In this document: positions 51,834 to 58,426 of the stretch, piece after piece
Layout: every line of letters starts with the position of its first letter
How positions within the stretch are numbered: position 1 is the stretch's first letter
DNA from: an uncultured Candidatus Saccharibacteria bacterium
GTDB lineage: Bacteria; Patescibacteriota; Saccharimonadia; Saccharimonadales; Saccharimonadaceae
Length of the DNA stretch: 64,000 nt
Assembly (NCBI GenBank): GCA_946404545.1
Contig: CAMJDZ010000002.1
Location: 61,910 to 125,909, forward strand
Direction: 5' to 3'
Program-made: the position numbers and the translations under genes
The notes under the pieces: generated by a model
Told to the model about the DNA's origin: nothing
Databases searched by the model: none
Seen by the model: only the letters and a program-made list of their open reading frames with translations

Positions 51834-52910
51834 TTACTTCTTTGCTTTCTTATCAGTGAAGCTAAGAGAAATCTTGCGACCTTCTTTGTCGATGTCGAGA
51901 ATCTTGAATTCCTTGCGCTCGTTGAGCGTGAAGATCTTCTCTGGGTCAACATCGCTGCCCTCGCCGAGCTCGGATACGTGGACCAAAGCTTCGACAGCTG
52001 GCGAAATCTGAACGAATGCGCCAAATGGAGTGATACGAGTAATCGTACCTTCGACCTTGTCGCCCTTCTTGAAGTTAGCGATTTCGGAAAGCCATGGGTC
52101 TTCCTGGAGCTGCTTCATAGAGAGGCTGAGGCGGTCCTTGTCGATTGCAATAATCTTTGCTTCGACAGTTTCGCCGACCTTAACATAGTCAGCTGGGTTG
52201 TTGACACGTTCCCAAGAGATCTCAGAAATGTGAACGAGACCTTCAATACCGTCAACGTTGACGAAGATACCGAAGTCGACCACACCGGTCACTACACCCT
52301 TAACGACGTCACCGACAGCGAGCTTCGAGAAGCGCTCTGCGAGACCGTCCTTGATAGCTTCCTTCTCAGAGAGAATAAGCTTATTGGTCTTGCGATCAGC
52401 ATCGAGGATGCGAACGCGAATTGGCTTACCAACGAAGCTATTGAGGCGCTGAAGGATTTCATCCTTGTCAGAGCCACCGACACGTGGGTAATGTTCAGCC
52501 GAAAGCTGAGAAACTGGCAAGAAGCCGCGAATACCTTCGTATTCGACCAAGAGACCGCCACGGTTGGCGTCGAATGGTTGAACCTCGATGATTTCGCCTG
52601 CCTCGAGCTTGCTGGAGATTTCATCCCAGCCCTTCTCTTTGACGGCTTTGCGGAGAGAAAGAAGAACCATACCGTCTTCCATCTCAGTATCTACGACGGA
52701 CGCAGATACGTCATCGCCTTCCTTGAGCGTACGCCCGAAAGCGACCTCGCGACGTGGAACGAGACCAACACCGCGTGCACCAAGATCAATCAAGATCTCG
52801 TGCTTCTTAACGGATAACACCTTACCTTCGATGGTGTCACCGAGTACAATAGCCTTGCTATCCTCGTTTGCGAGGAGCTCGTCCATTGTCAATTTAGCTT
52901 TTGTAGCCAT
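51834..52910 (-). CDS. rpsA: Ribosomal protein S1, four S1 domains
   Basis: 358 residues made of about four OB-fold S1 repeats: GDTIEGKVLSVKKHEILIDLGARGVGLVP, GGLLVEYEGIRGFLPVSQL, GDVVKGVVTGVVDFGIFVNVDGIEGLVHISEISWERV and GDKVEGTITRITPFGAFVQISPAVEALVHVSELG. Typical of short S1 proteins in Gram-positives and CPR. A ribosome-binding site AAGGAA precedes the ATG. A candidate promoter on the minus strand is TTTACA-17-TAGAAT, just before the terminator hairpin at 52964. Confidence 0.94.
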   Translation of the reverse strand: MATKAKLTMDELLANEDSKAIVLGDTIEGKVLSVKKHEILIDLGARGVGLVPRREVAFGRTLKEGDDVSASVVDTEMEDGMVLLSLRKAVKEKGWDEISSKLEAGEIIEVQPFDANRGGLLVEYEGIRGFLPVSQLSAEHYPRVGGSDKDEILQRLNSFVGKPIRVRILDADRKTNKLILSEKEAIKDGLAERFSKLAVGDVVKGVVTGVVDFGIFVNVDGIEGLVHISEISWERVNNPADYVKVGETVEAKIIAIDKDRLSLSMKQLQEDPWLSEIANFKKGDKVEGTITRITPFGAFVQISPAVEALVHVSELGEGSDVDPEKIFTLNERKEFKILDIDKEGRKISLSFTDKKAKK

Positions 52911-52963
52911 TGATTTATTGTTTCCTTCCGCTGAGACTACTCATTATCTCTCGTGAGCCTCAC

Positions 52964-52998
52964 AAAAAATAGTGAGTAGCCTCATGCTACCCACTATT
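52964..52998 (-). terminator. Terminator of the 53027-53485 gene, near the rpsA promoter
   Basis: AATAGTGAGTAGC / GCTACCCACTATT with a T-run on the minus strand. A TAGAAT -10 candidate for rpsA overlaps its upstream side. Confidence 0.68.
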
Positions 52999-53026
52999 CT
53001 AATCTATTTTTTCCCTGTTGTAAAGG

Positions 53027-53485
53027 TTAAGCGTTTTTCTTTGTAAGCGTCAAATTGTAAGCAATCAATGCACCGCTAACTGCGAGCGCGAAGATTGGCA
53101 AAACCGCATCTTCTGGACCAGTCTTTGGCATATTGCTTGCCGAGCTGGTGCTAGAGGTATTAGAAGTGCTGCTCGTGCTGCTAGAGTTGCTATTCGAAGT
53201 CGAGCTAGCATTGTGATCAGGGTTAATGTGATTCTTAATCACCTCGTCCTGAGTCTCTTTTTTGGTCTCTTCCTTCGTTTCAGACTTCGTCTCTTCCTTC
53301 TTTTCCTCGGTCGAAGCAACCGTATTTGGCTGTTCCGTAGTCGTCTCCGGCTCGGTGTTAGCCGTATTTGGCTTTGGCGAAGAAAGCGTTGCGGCCATCA
53401 CGATGCCCGCGATGATAATCACGGCTGCGAGACCAAGCACTGCGCCCCAACCCCAACGACGATATTTAACTTCATTCTCAGTCAT
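53027..53485 (-). CDS. Surface protein with MPKTG-type sorting signal
   Basis: 152 residues: N-terminal membrane helix or signal anchor (WGWGAVLGLAAVIIIAGIVMAATL), a low-complexity Glu/Lys/Thr/Ser/Asn stalk, then NMPKTGPEDAVLPIFALAVSGALIAYNL with a basic tail KKNA. MPKTG replaces the LPxTG of the second surface protein at 29292 (LPKTGPGE), and both are followed by GP. Start at 53485 from AGGAGT; promoter TTGCAA-17-TATAAT at 53516-53544. Confidence 0.78.
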   Translation of the reverse strand: MTENEVKYRRWGWGAVLGLAAVIIIAGIVMAATLSSPKPNTANTEPETTTEQPNTVASTEEKKEETKSETKEETKKETQDEVIKNHINPDHNASSTSNSNSSSTSSTSNTSSTSSASNMPKTGPEDAVLPIFALAVSGALIAYNLTLTKKNA

Positions 53486-53515
53486 AAAAATAACTCCTAA
53501 ACTAAACTTAAGCAT

Positions 53516-53544
53516 ATTATACCACACTTTGCGATTTTTTGCAA
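53516..53544 (-). promoter_or_regulatory. Promoter of the MPKTG protein
   Basis: TTGCAA (53539-53544), 17 bases, TGG-TATAAT (53516-53521) on the minus strand, divergent from the ROK gene. Confidence 0.72.
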
Positions 53545-53570
53545 TAGCATTATCCCCGGCAACCATCTGC

Positions 53571-53576
53571 TATAAT
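53571..53576 (+). promoter_or_regulatory. Leaderless -10 of the ROK gene
   Basis: CTGC-TATAAT, six bases before the ATG at 53583. Confidence 0.65.
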
Positions 53577-53582
53577 GAAGTC

Positions 53583-54389
53583 ATGTATCTATGTATCGAC
53601 ATTGGTGGCACCAAAACCCTCGTCGCCCTCGTGAACAAAAAGGGCAAAATCCTCCACTCTGTTAAGTTCCCCACCAACACCGATCAGAACGCTTTCTACG
53701 ATTATCTTAGCCAACAGATTCGCATTAACTTCGTCCTCGGCGAAGTAGTCGCCTTCGGTGTCGCCATGCCAGGCATCGTCAAAGACAACAAATGCACCTG
53801 GCTCGGCAATCTCCCTTGGAAGAACTTCGACCTCGCAAAGAAACTCGAGAAAGAATTTGGCAAGCCTGCCTTTATCGAGAACGACGGCAACCTCGCCGCG
53901 CTCGCCGAGACTCGCCGCAGCCACCACAAGTGCGTCTACTTCACTTTTAGCACTGGTATTGGCGGCGGCGTCACTACCGATGGCAAGCTCACCAAAACCT
54001 ACCACGACCTCGAGCCGGGCCACAACAAGTTCACCTACCACGGCGAGACCGCCGAATGGGAAGATCTTGCCGCAGCGAGCGCCGTTAATCGCATCTATGG
54101 CGTCGAACACGCCTCGGATATCAAAGATAAGGCTACCTGGAACGAAGTCGCCGAGCGCATCGCTCTCGGCCTCGCGCCGCTCACTGCCCACATCAAGCCA
54201 GACTGCGTCATTTTCGGCGGCCCCCTCGGCCTCCAGCTTCCCCGCTATCGCCGCAATTTGCGCAAGATTTTGAGCACCCAACTCCCGAAAAACGTCTCCC
54301 TCCCGCACTTCACGAAAGCCCGCTACGGCTCTTTCTCTGTAATTCAAGGATGCTACCTCTATGCAAAAGCTCATCAAAAAGCTCAGTAG
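53583..54389 (+). CDS. ROK family sugar kinase-like protein
   Basis: 268 residues. ATP-binding DIGGTKT (6-12), the GVAMPGIV and ENDGNLAALAE motifs, the STGIGGGVTTDGKL phosphate loop and FGGPLG are typical of ROK glucokinases. The family's zinc site (CxCGxxGC) is missing: EPGHNKFTYHGETAEWEDLA takes its place and has no cysteine, so it is of the zinc-less branch. Substrate (glucose, N-acetylglucosamine or other) is uncertain. It overlaps the next gene by 29 bases. Confidence 0.9.
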   Translation: MYLCIDIGGTKTLVALVNKKGKILHSVKFPTNTDQNAFYDYLSQQIRINFVLGEVVAFGVAMPGIVKDNKCTWLGNLPWKNFDLAKKLEKEFGKPAFIENDGNLAALAETRRSHHKCVYFTFSTGIGGGVTTDGKLTKTYHDLEPGHNKFTYHGETAEWEDLAAASAVNRIYGVEHASDIKDKATWNEVAERIALGLAPLTAHIKPDCVIFGGPLGLQLPRYRRNLRKILSTQLPKNVSLPHFTKARYGSFSVIQGCYLYAKAHQKAQ

Positions 54390-54792
54390 CGACTATCCAG
54401 AGCTCACCATCACCGAGGGCAGCCGTTTCCAGTTTACCCCGCCAAACACGCTTTTTTATACCCTAGACAGCGAATATGAACCCGATGAAGCCAAGCTTCT
54501 ACTGCTCCACGAGCTCGGCCACTACCTCATCAAGGAATCCGACTACCATACAGATATCGAACTCCTCGAAATCGAAGCGCGCGCCTGGGCCAAAGCCCGC
54601 GAGCTCTGCGCTAAATATGAAGTCAAATACGACGAGGATTTCGCCGAAGATCGCCTCGACAGCTACCGCAACTACCTCCACTTCGCCTCTCTCTGTAAAA
54701 ACTGCCAGCTCGCCGGCTATCAGGACGACGCCGGCGTTTATCACTGCCCGCTCTGCGGCGCCACCTGGCGCAACAAAAAAGTCCCCCACTAA
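54361..54792 (+). CDS. ImmA/IrrE-like metallopeptidase with a zinc ribbon
   Basis: 143 residues. HELGHYL (H50-E51-x-x-H54) with a downstream acidic E in DIELLEIEARAWA gives the HExxH...E zinc protease site of IrrE/ImmA-type peptidases. A C-terminal zinc ribbon follows (C112-x2-C115 ... C129-x2-C132, LCKNCQ and HCPLCGATWR). No helix-turn-helix is attached. Such enzymes often cleave repressors. It overlaps the ROK gene by 29 bases, so the two are co-expressed. Confidence 0.8.
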   Translation: MQKLIKKLSSDYPELTITEGSRFQFTPPNTLFYTLDSEYEPDEAKLLLLHELGHYLIKESDYHTDIELLEIEARAWAKARELCAKYEVKYDEDFAEDRLDSYRNYLHFASLCKNCQLAGYQDDAGVYHCPLCGATWRNKKVPH

Positions 54793-54806
54793 GAGGGACT
54801 TTTCTT
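54781..54806 (+). terminator. Terminator after the metallopeptidase
   Basis: GTCCC ... GGGAC hairpin followed by TTTTCTTT. Confidence 0.72.
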
Positions 54807-54819
54807 TAGATCAAACTAA

Positions 54820-55023
54820 TTAAGCGTTCTTTTTTGCTTTGCCGCGCTTCGAGATGCGGCCACCCTTTGCGCCTGCAATCTTCGCAAGCTCTGGGTTAGC
54901 AGCAAAACCGCCAGTGTGACCATTCTTACCACCTTTACGGCCGATTTCAGCGTAGAAATCCTTACCGTACTTGGTTTTGTTAGTAGAGGCAGCCTTCTGA
55001 CCGCCAGCCTTAGTTCCAGCCAT
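54820..55023 (-). CDS. KGG-motif general stress-type protein, 67 aa
   Basis: 67 residues with two KGG units: GRKGGKNGHTGGFAANPELAKIAGAKGGRISKRG. It resembles the GsiB/Con-10 stress hydrophilins. The ATG at 55023 has GTGGAG before it; the frame upstream is not used because the promoter starts further out at 55122-55150 and leaves an RNA leader of about 90 bases with a hairpin (55099-55112). Confidence 0.78.
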   Translation of the reverse strand: MAGTKAGGQKAASTNKTKYGKDFYAEIGRKGGKNGHTGGFAANPELAKIAGAKGGRISKRGKAKKNA

Positions 55024-55121
55024 TTCTAGCTCCACTTCTGCCCACCAAATTAAATAATATCGCCACCCTTTTTGCGCGAAGAACAACTTAAAAGCAGTCA
55101 CCTTCGCAGGTGCTTATGCCT

Positions 55122-55150
55122 ATTTTAGCATAAAGCTTTTGTTTTGTCAA
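55122..55150 (-). promoter_or_regulatory. Promoter of the KGG gene
   Basis: TTGACA (55145-55150), 17 bases, TATGC-TAAAAT (55122-55127) on the minus strand. The leader after it has the hairpin AAGCACCT-GCGA-AGGTG(AC)TGCTT followed by TTTT. Confidence 0.78.
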
Positions 55151-55373
55151 TACGCTTTTGTCTAAAAATATGTTGTAATAACCGAACAACAGAGTAGCCA
55201 GGCCACCTCCACCCCTGTTATGCAAGCAATATCGCTTTCCTGCCCCGTTAGCGAAAAAGACACAAAAATACCCGTCTCAATCCCGAAACGAGCCTCAAAT
55301 CGCGTTCTATGCGGTCTCATCTGTTATTCGATACGTTTTTTCTGATGCATCCGCTAGATCCTACCTTCTGCCA
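55151..55373. other. Gene-free stretch before the tRNA
   Basis: No convincing gene is seen. It contains the octamer ACAGGGGT on the minus strand (55211-55218), with AACAG...CTGTT arms around it. Base composition is mixed. An open frame in 55309-55497 (+) is a shadow of the tRNA. Confidence 0.5.
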
Positions 55374-55398
55374 CAAAAAAATAGCCCCTCTGGGCTTT
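55374..55398 (-). terminator. Terminator after tRNA-Ile
   Basis: AGCCC-AGAG-GGGCT followed by a long T-run on the minus strand. Confidence 0.72.
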
Positions 55399-55410
55399 AG
55401 AAAAAATGGT

Positions 55411-55443
55411 GGAGTGGCAAAGACCGAAGCCTTCGCACACCCC
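55411..55443 (-). other. Stable hairpin 3' to tRNA-Ile
   Basis: On the minus strand GGGGTG(T)GCGAAGGC-TTCG-GTCTTTGCCACTCC: about 14 pairs (some G-T), one bulge, and a UUCG-type loop, beginning about seven bases after the encoded CCA. It may mark RNA processing or protect the 3' end. Confidence 0.5.
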
Positions 55444-55449
55444 ATGTGC

Positions 55450-55526
55450 TGGTGGGGATATGTGGACTTGAACCACAGACCTCGTCATTATCAGTGACGC
55501 GCTCTAACCAGCTGAGCTATATCCCC
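55450..55526 (-). tRNA. tRNA-Ile (GAU anticodon), CCA encoded
   Basis: 77 bases on the minus strand. Acceptor GGGGATA/TATCCCC, D-arm GCTC-AGCTGGTTA-GAGC, anticodon stem CGTCA/TGACG with loop CTGATAA giving anticodon GAT (reads AUC/AUU), T-arm TGTGG-TTCAAGT-CCACA, discriminator A and CCA at 55450-55452. A promoter TTGCAT-17-TAGAAT lies at 55538-55566. This is the tRNA sensed by the ileS T-box. Confidence 0.96.
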
Positions 55527-55537
55527 TTACCAGAATT

Positions 55538-55566
55538 ATTCTACTCTATTTCCGCGGCCGATGCAA
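55538..55566 (-). promoter_or_regulatory. Promoter of tRNA-Ile
   Basis: TTGCAT (55561-55566), 17 bases, TAGAAT (55538-55543) on the minus strand, overlapping the end region of BspA-like gene 2. Confidence 0.68.
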
Positions 55567-55578
55567 GTATAAGTTTTA

Positions 55579-58014
55579 TCAGCAACTGTGGTCTGCACAG
55601 AAGCTCACGAACCACGATGGGCGATTCGATGTACCAATACTATTAAATAACTGCGTCATATCCGTTACATTTGAAACATCCCAACTCTCAAGCGGAGATA
55701 TATCAGTAAGCGAGGAGGCACCATAAAATGTGCTATACAAACGCCTCACATTCGAAGTGTCCCAGCTAGCAAGCGCAGAGATATCCGCCAAGTCAGTAGC
55801 GAGGCTAAACATGCCGCCAATATCCGTTACATTTGAAACATCCCAACTTACATAATCCTTACCCGCATGCCGTATCGTGCGAAGGGCGTCAACATTAGTA
55901 ATCATCGTAGACGCGAACATTCCGGACATATTTGTCATATTTGAAGTATTCCAACTAGCAAGTGCGGAGATATCAACTAGGACAGGCATATAGGAAAAAG
56001 TATTGCTCGCCGTTATTATGTTCGAAGTATCCCAATTACCAAGCGCAGAAATGTCGGCGAGAGAGTCGGCGTGCTGGAACATAAAGCTTATATTTGTAAC
56101 ATGCAAAACATTCCAGTTTGCAAGCGCAGAAATGTCAGTAAGAGTCTTAGCGCAAAGGAACATCGCCTCCATATTCTCTACGCTCGAGGTATTCCAGCTA
56201 GCAAGCGCAGAGATATTAACGAGAGACTCCGCTCCAGAAAACATTCTGCTCATATCCGTCACCTTCGAGACGTCCCAGCTCACATAATCCTTACCAGCAT
56301 GCTGCTCTGTCCGAAGAGCGTTAGTATTCGTAATCTTTGTAGAGGCAAACGCATAATTAAGATCCGTAACGCTCGAGGTATTCCAGCTAGCAAGCGCCGA
56401 GATATCGACAAGAGCAACCGCATCATAGAATAGCCATCCCATATTCGTAACACTAGAAACATCCCAGCTAGCAAGCCCAGAAATATCAGTAAGGGCAGTC
56501 GCAAAATAGAATAGGTATCTCATATTTGTGACACTAGAAACGTCCCAGCTGGCCAAAGCGGATACGCTCGAAAGCGATGCGGTGCTTCTAAACATTCCGC
56601 TCATATTTTCTACACTAGAAACATCCCAGCTAGCCAAAGCAGATATGTCTGAAAGAGATGGCGTACCATTAAACATATATGACATATCTGTCGCCTTCGA
56701 AACATCCCAACTCACATAATCCTTGCCGGTATGCTGCTCTGTCTTGAGAGCGTTCACGCTAGTAATCCCCGTTCCGGCAAAAGCATAATCGAAACACTTC
56801 ACATTCGAAGTGTCCCAATTTGCTATTGCGGAGATATCCGTTAAACTAGATGTATTTAGAAATAGGTCACTCATGACAATCACGCTAGAAGTATCCCAAT
56901 CAGCCAATGCGGAAACGTCAGAAAATGCATCCCCCCTAAAAACGCCCTGCATGGTAAGAGTATTCGAAGTGTCCCAGCCACTCACTCCAGAAATGTCCCC
57001 GAGTGAGCGCATATTGTAGAAAGCATAATTCATAGTGACCGGGGCATATATCGTATCACTACTGGAATATAGGTAAATCACACCATCACCAACACCATCA
57101 TTATTCTTGTCGTCATCGTCAAACCAAGCATAAATCGGTTCCGGCGAAAGCGAAGAGTTCGTAGAAATAATATTATCGGCATCGGAAGTGTCAAAACCGC
57201 CGGGCAAAGCATCTGCCATCCTTACAGCCTTAATATTATTATTCGAAGTTTGCCAATCTATCGTCGCGGCGTTCTCCGGATTAGCCAATCTTTTGAGCTT
57301 CTGACTTATCGTATAGCCGCTATCTAGCACCGCCATTGGGCTCCACTGCGCAAAAAGATTAATCTCGCCAAACTCCGCAATCGGTATCGTTGCCTCATCG
57401 GCATAAGGCGTACCGGTACCGTCAGCCTTCGTGTTCCAGCCAGCAAACTTATAGCCGGTGCGCGTAAGTGTACTCTTTGGTAAAACCACATTCGAGCCAA
57501 CTTCGATATTAGTAACCACCGGAGTTGCACCTGAGCCGCCATTAGCGTTAAAGTTAATAGCCGCAACAGATTTATTAGTCCTACGAGATGCCGATCCGTA
57601 AGAGCGCAAATATTTGTTCGATACTGTCGCGTCCTCTAAGCTTAGAGTGTATTCACCCGTCCCATCATTAGAGAGCGTTGCCCCACTAATGCCCATCGGA
57701 ATAATATACCTAAAACCTTGCATGCCAAAAGTCGATTGCGGTATGAGCACACAAAGTGGACCGTAAGCTACGAAATTCTCGTATTCAAACTCTAATCTAC
57801 CAGAGACGTTTTGCCCCCAAACCTCTGCAGAGATAGATTCTCCAGAAATTACCTTGTCAGAATAGTCGACACAAATCGTAACGTTCGTAACCAAACCCGG
57901 GTTAATAACCGTCCCAGGAGCATATGGAGCCGAAGCCGCAAAAACGCTGCCTCCACCGAGGAGTCCTATTATGCCAGAGGCGACAGCACTAGCTGCAAAA
58001 AATTTTTTCCACAT
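55579..58014 (-). CDS. BspA-like (DUF285-repeat) surface protein 2
   Basis: 811 residues. Signal peptide MWKKFFAASAVASGIIGLLGGGSVFAA, an N-terminal domain about 140 residues long, an InlB/Flg_new repeat (about 151-223, YKFAGWNTKADGTGTPYADE), an acidic loop DDDDKNNDGVGDG (about 295), and about 16 BspA units (338-805), with special units SVNALKTEQHTGKDYVSWD, NTNALRTEQHAGKDYVSWD and NVDALRTIRHAGKDYVSWD. No anchor; ends RPSWFVSFCADHSC. No terminator is seen before the tRNA. It shares its first 30 residues and leader with BspA-like protein 3. Confidence 0.9.
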   Translation of the reverse strand: MWKKFFAASAVASGIIGLLGGGSVFAASAPYAPGTVINPGLVTNVTICVDYSDKVISGESISAEVWGQNVSGRLEFEYENFVAYGPLCVLIPQSTFGMQGFRYIIPMGISGATLSNDGTGEYTLSLEDATVSNKYLRSYGSASRRTNKSVAAINFNANGGSGATPVVTNIEVGSNVVLPKSTLTRTGYKFAGWNTKADGTGTPYADEATIPIAEFGEINLFAQWSPMAVLDSGYTISQKLKRLANPENAATIDWQTSNNNIKAVRMADALPGGFDTSDADNIISTNSSLSPEPIYAWFDDDDKNNDGVGDGVIYLYSSSDTIYAPVTMNYAFYNMRSLGDISGVSGWDTSNTLTMQGVFRGDAFSDVSALADWDTSSVIVMSDLFLNTSSLTDISAIANWDTSNVKCFDYAFAGTGITSVNALKTEQHTGKDYVSWDVSKATDMSYMFNGTPSLSDISALASWDVSSVENMSGMFRSTASLSSVSALASWDVSSVTNMRYLFYFATALTDISGLASWDVSSVTNMGWLFYDAVALVDISALASWNTSSVTDLNYAFASTKITNTNALRTEQHAGKDYVSWDVSKVTDMSRMFSGAESLVNISALASWNTSSVENMEAMFLCAKTLTDISALANWNVLHVTNISFMFQHADSLADISALGNWDTSNIITASNTFSYMPVLVDISALASWNTSNMTNMSGMFASTMITNVDALRTIRHAGKDYVSWDVSNVTDIGGMFSLATDLADISALASWDTSNVRRLYSTFYGASSLTDISPLESWDVSNVTDMTQLFNSIGTSNRPSWFVSFCADHSC

Positions 58015-58044
58015 ACTCTTGTTTTTGCTGTTTATTTTTGTTTC

Positions 58045-58070
58045 GACTATTTTTATTTTGACCTAGTCTT
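58045..58070 (-). promoter_or_regulatory. Shared surface-gene leader motif, copy 3
   Basis: AAGACTAGGTCAAAATAAAA then ATAGTC. GACTA (58064-58068) and TAGTC (58045-58049) pair around an A-rich loop. It starts at the predicted transcription start, seven bases after TATAAT (58077-58082). Confidence 0.75.
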
Positions 58071-58076
58071 GACGCC

Positions 58077-58105
58077 ATTATAGCGATAAATGCGCCAAAT
58101 GTCAA
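58077..58105 (-). promoter_or_regulatory. Promoter of BspA-like gene 2
   Basis: TTGACA (58100-58105), 17 bases, TATAAT (58077-58082) on the minus strand: perfect consensus. Confidence 0.85.
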
Positions 58106-58141
58106 GACGCTAACGCTTTAAAAATATGCTAAAATAAGCTT

Positions 58142-58384
58142 ATGCAATGGGAATTTAGTTGGGGATGGTTTTTCATCGGCGTCGCGGTCATTGTCGCAGG
58201 CCTTTTGGTAGTCAAATTCCATCAGTGGATCGGCGACAACATGGCAAATGGCGTCGCTAGCTACGACAAGATCAAGCTTATTGGCATCATCGCCTGCATC
58301 GTTGGCGCAGTCTTTATGAGCAACCTACACAGCTTGTTGCTCTATTTCATCATGCACCTCGTCGCGCCTACTCGCTTCCCTTAA
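58142..58384 (+). CDS. Small two-helix membrane protein, 80 aa
   Basis: Two hydrophobic helices (about 8-26 and 43-72) with a charged loop FHQWIGDNMANGVASYDKIK between. No family recognised. TATGCTAAAAT (TAAAAT 58130-58135) lies six bases before the ATG, so the mRNA is predicted to be leaderless. It lies between two BspA-like genes, on the opposite strand. Confidence 0.7.
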   Translation: MQWEFSWGWFFIGVAVIVAGLLVVKFHQWIGDNMANGVASYDKIKLIGIIACIVGAVFMSNLHSLLLYFIMHLVAPTRFP

Positions 58385-58397
58385 AGAACGTATCCAA

Positions 58398-58426
58398 CAA
58401 AAAGCCGCCCCGAAGGGCGGTTTTTT
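58398..58426. terminator. Bidirectional terminator
   Basis: AAAAGCCGCCC-CGAA-GGGCGGTTTTTT between the 80-residue gene and BspA-like gene 3. Confidence 0.88.

Noticed and set aside
52964..52998. Hairpin before rpsA as an S1 autoregulatory leader
   Set aside because: A TAGAAT -10 overlaps the hairpin, so a transcript from it would lack one arm; termination of the upstream gene is the simpler explanation.
55309..55497. Open frame on the plus strand containing VDLNHRPRHYQ
   Set aside because: It is the antisense of tRNA-Ile, a well-known false ORF type.
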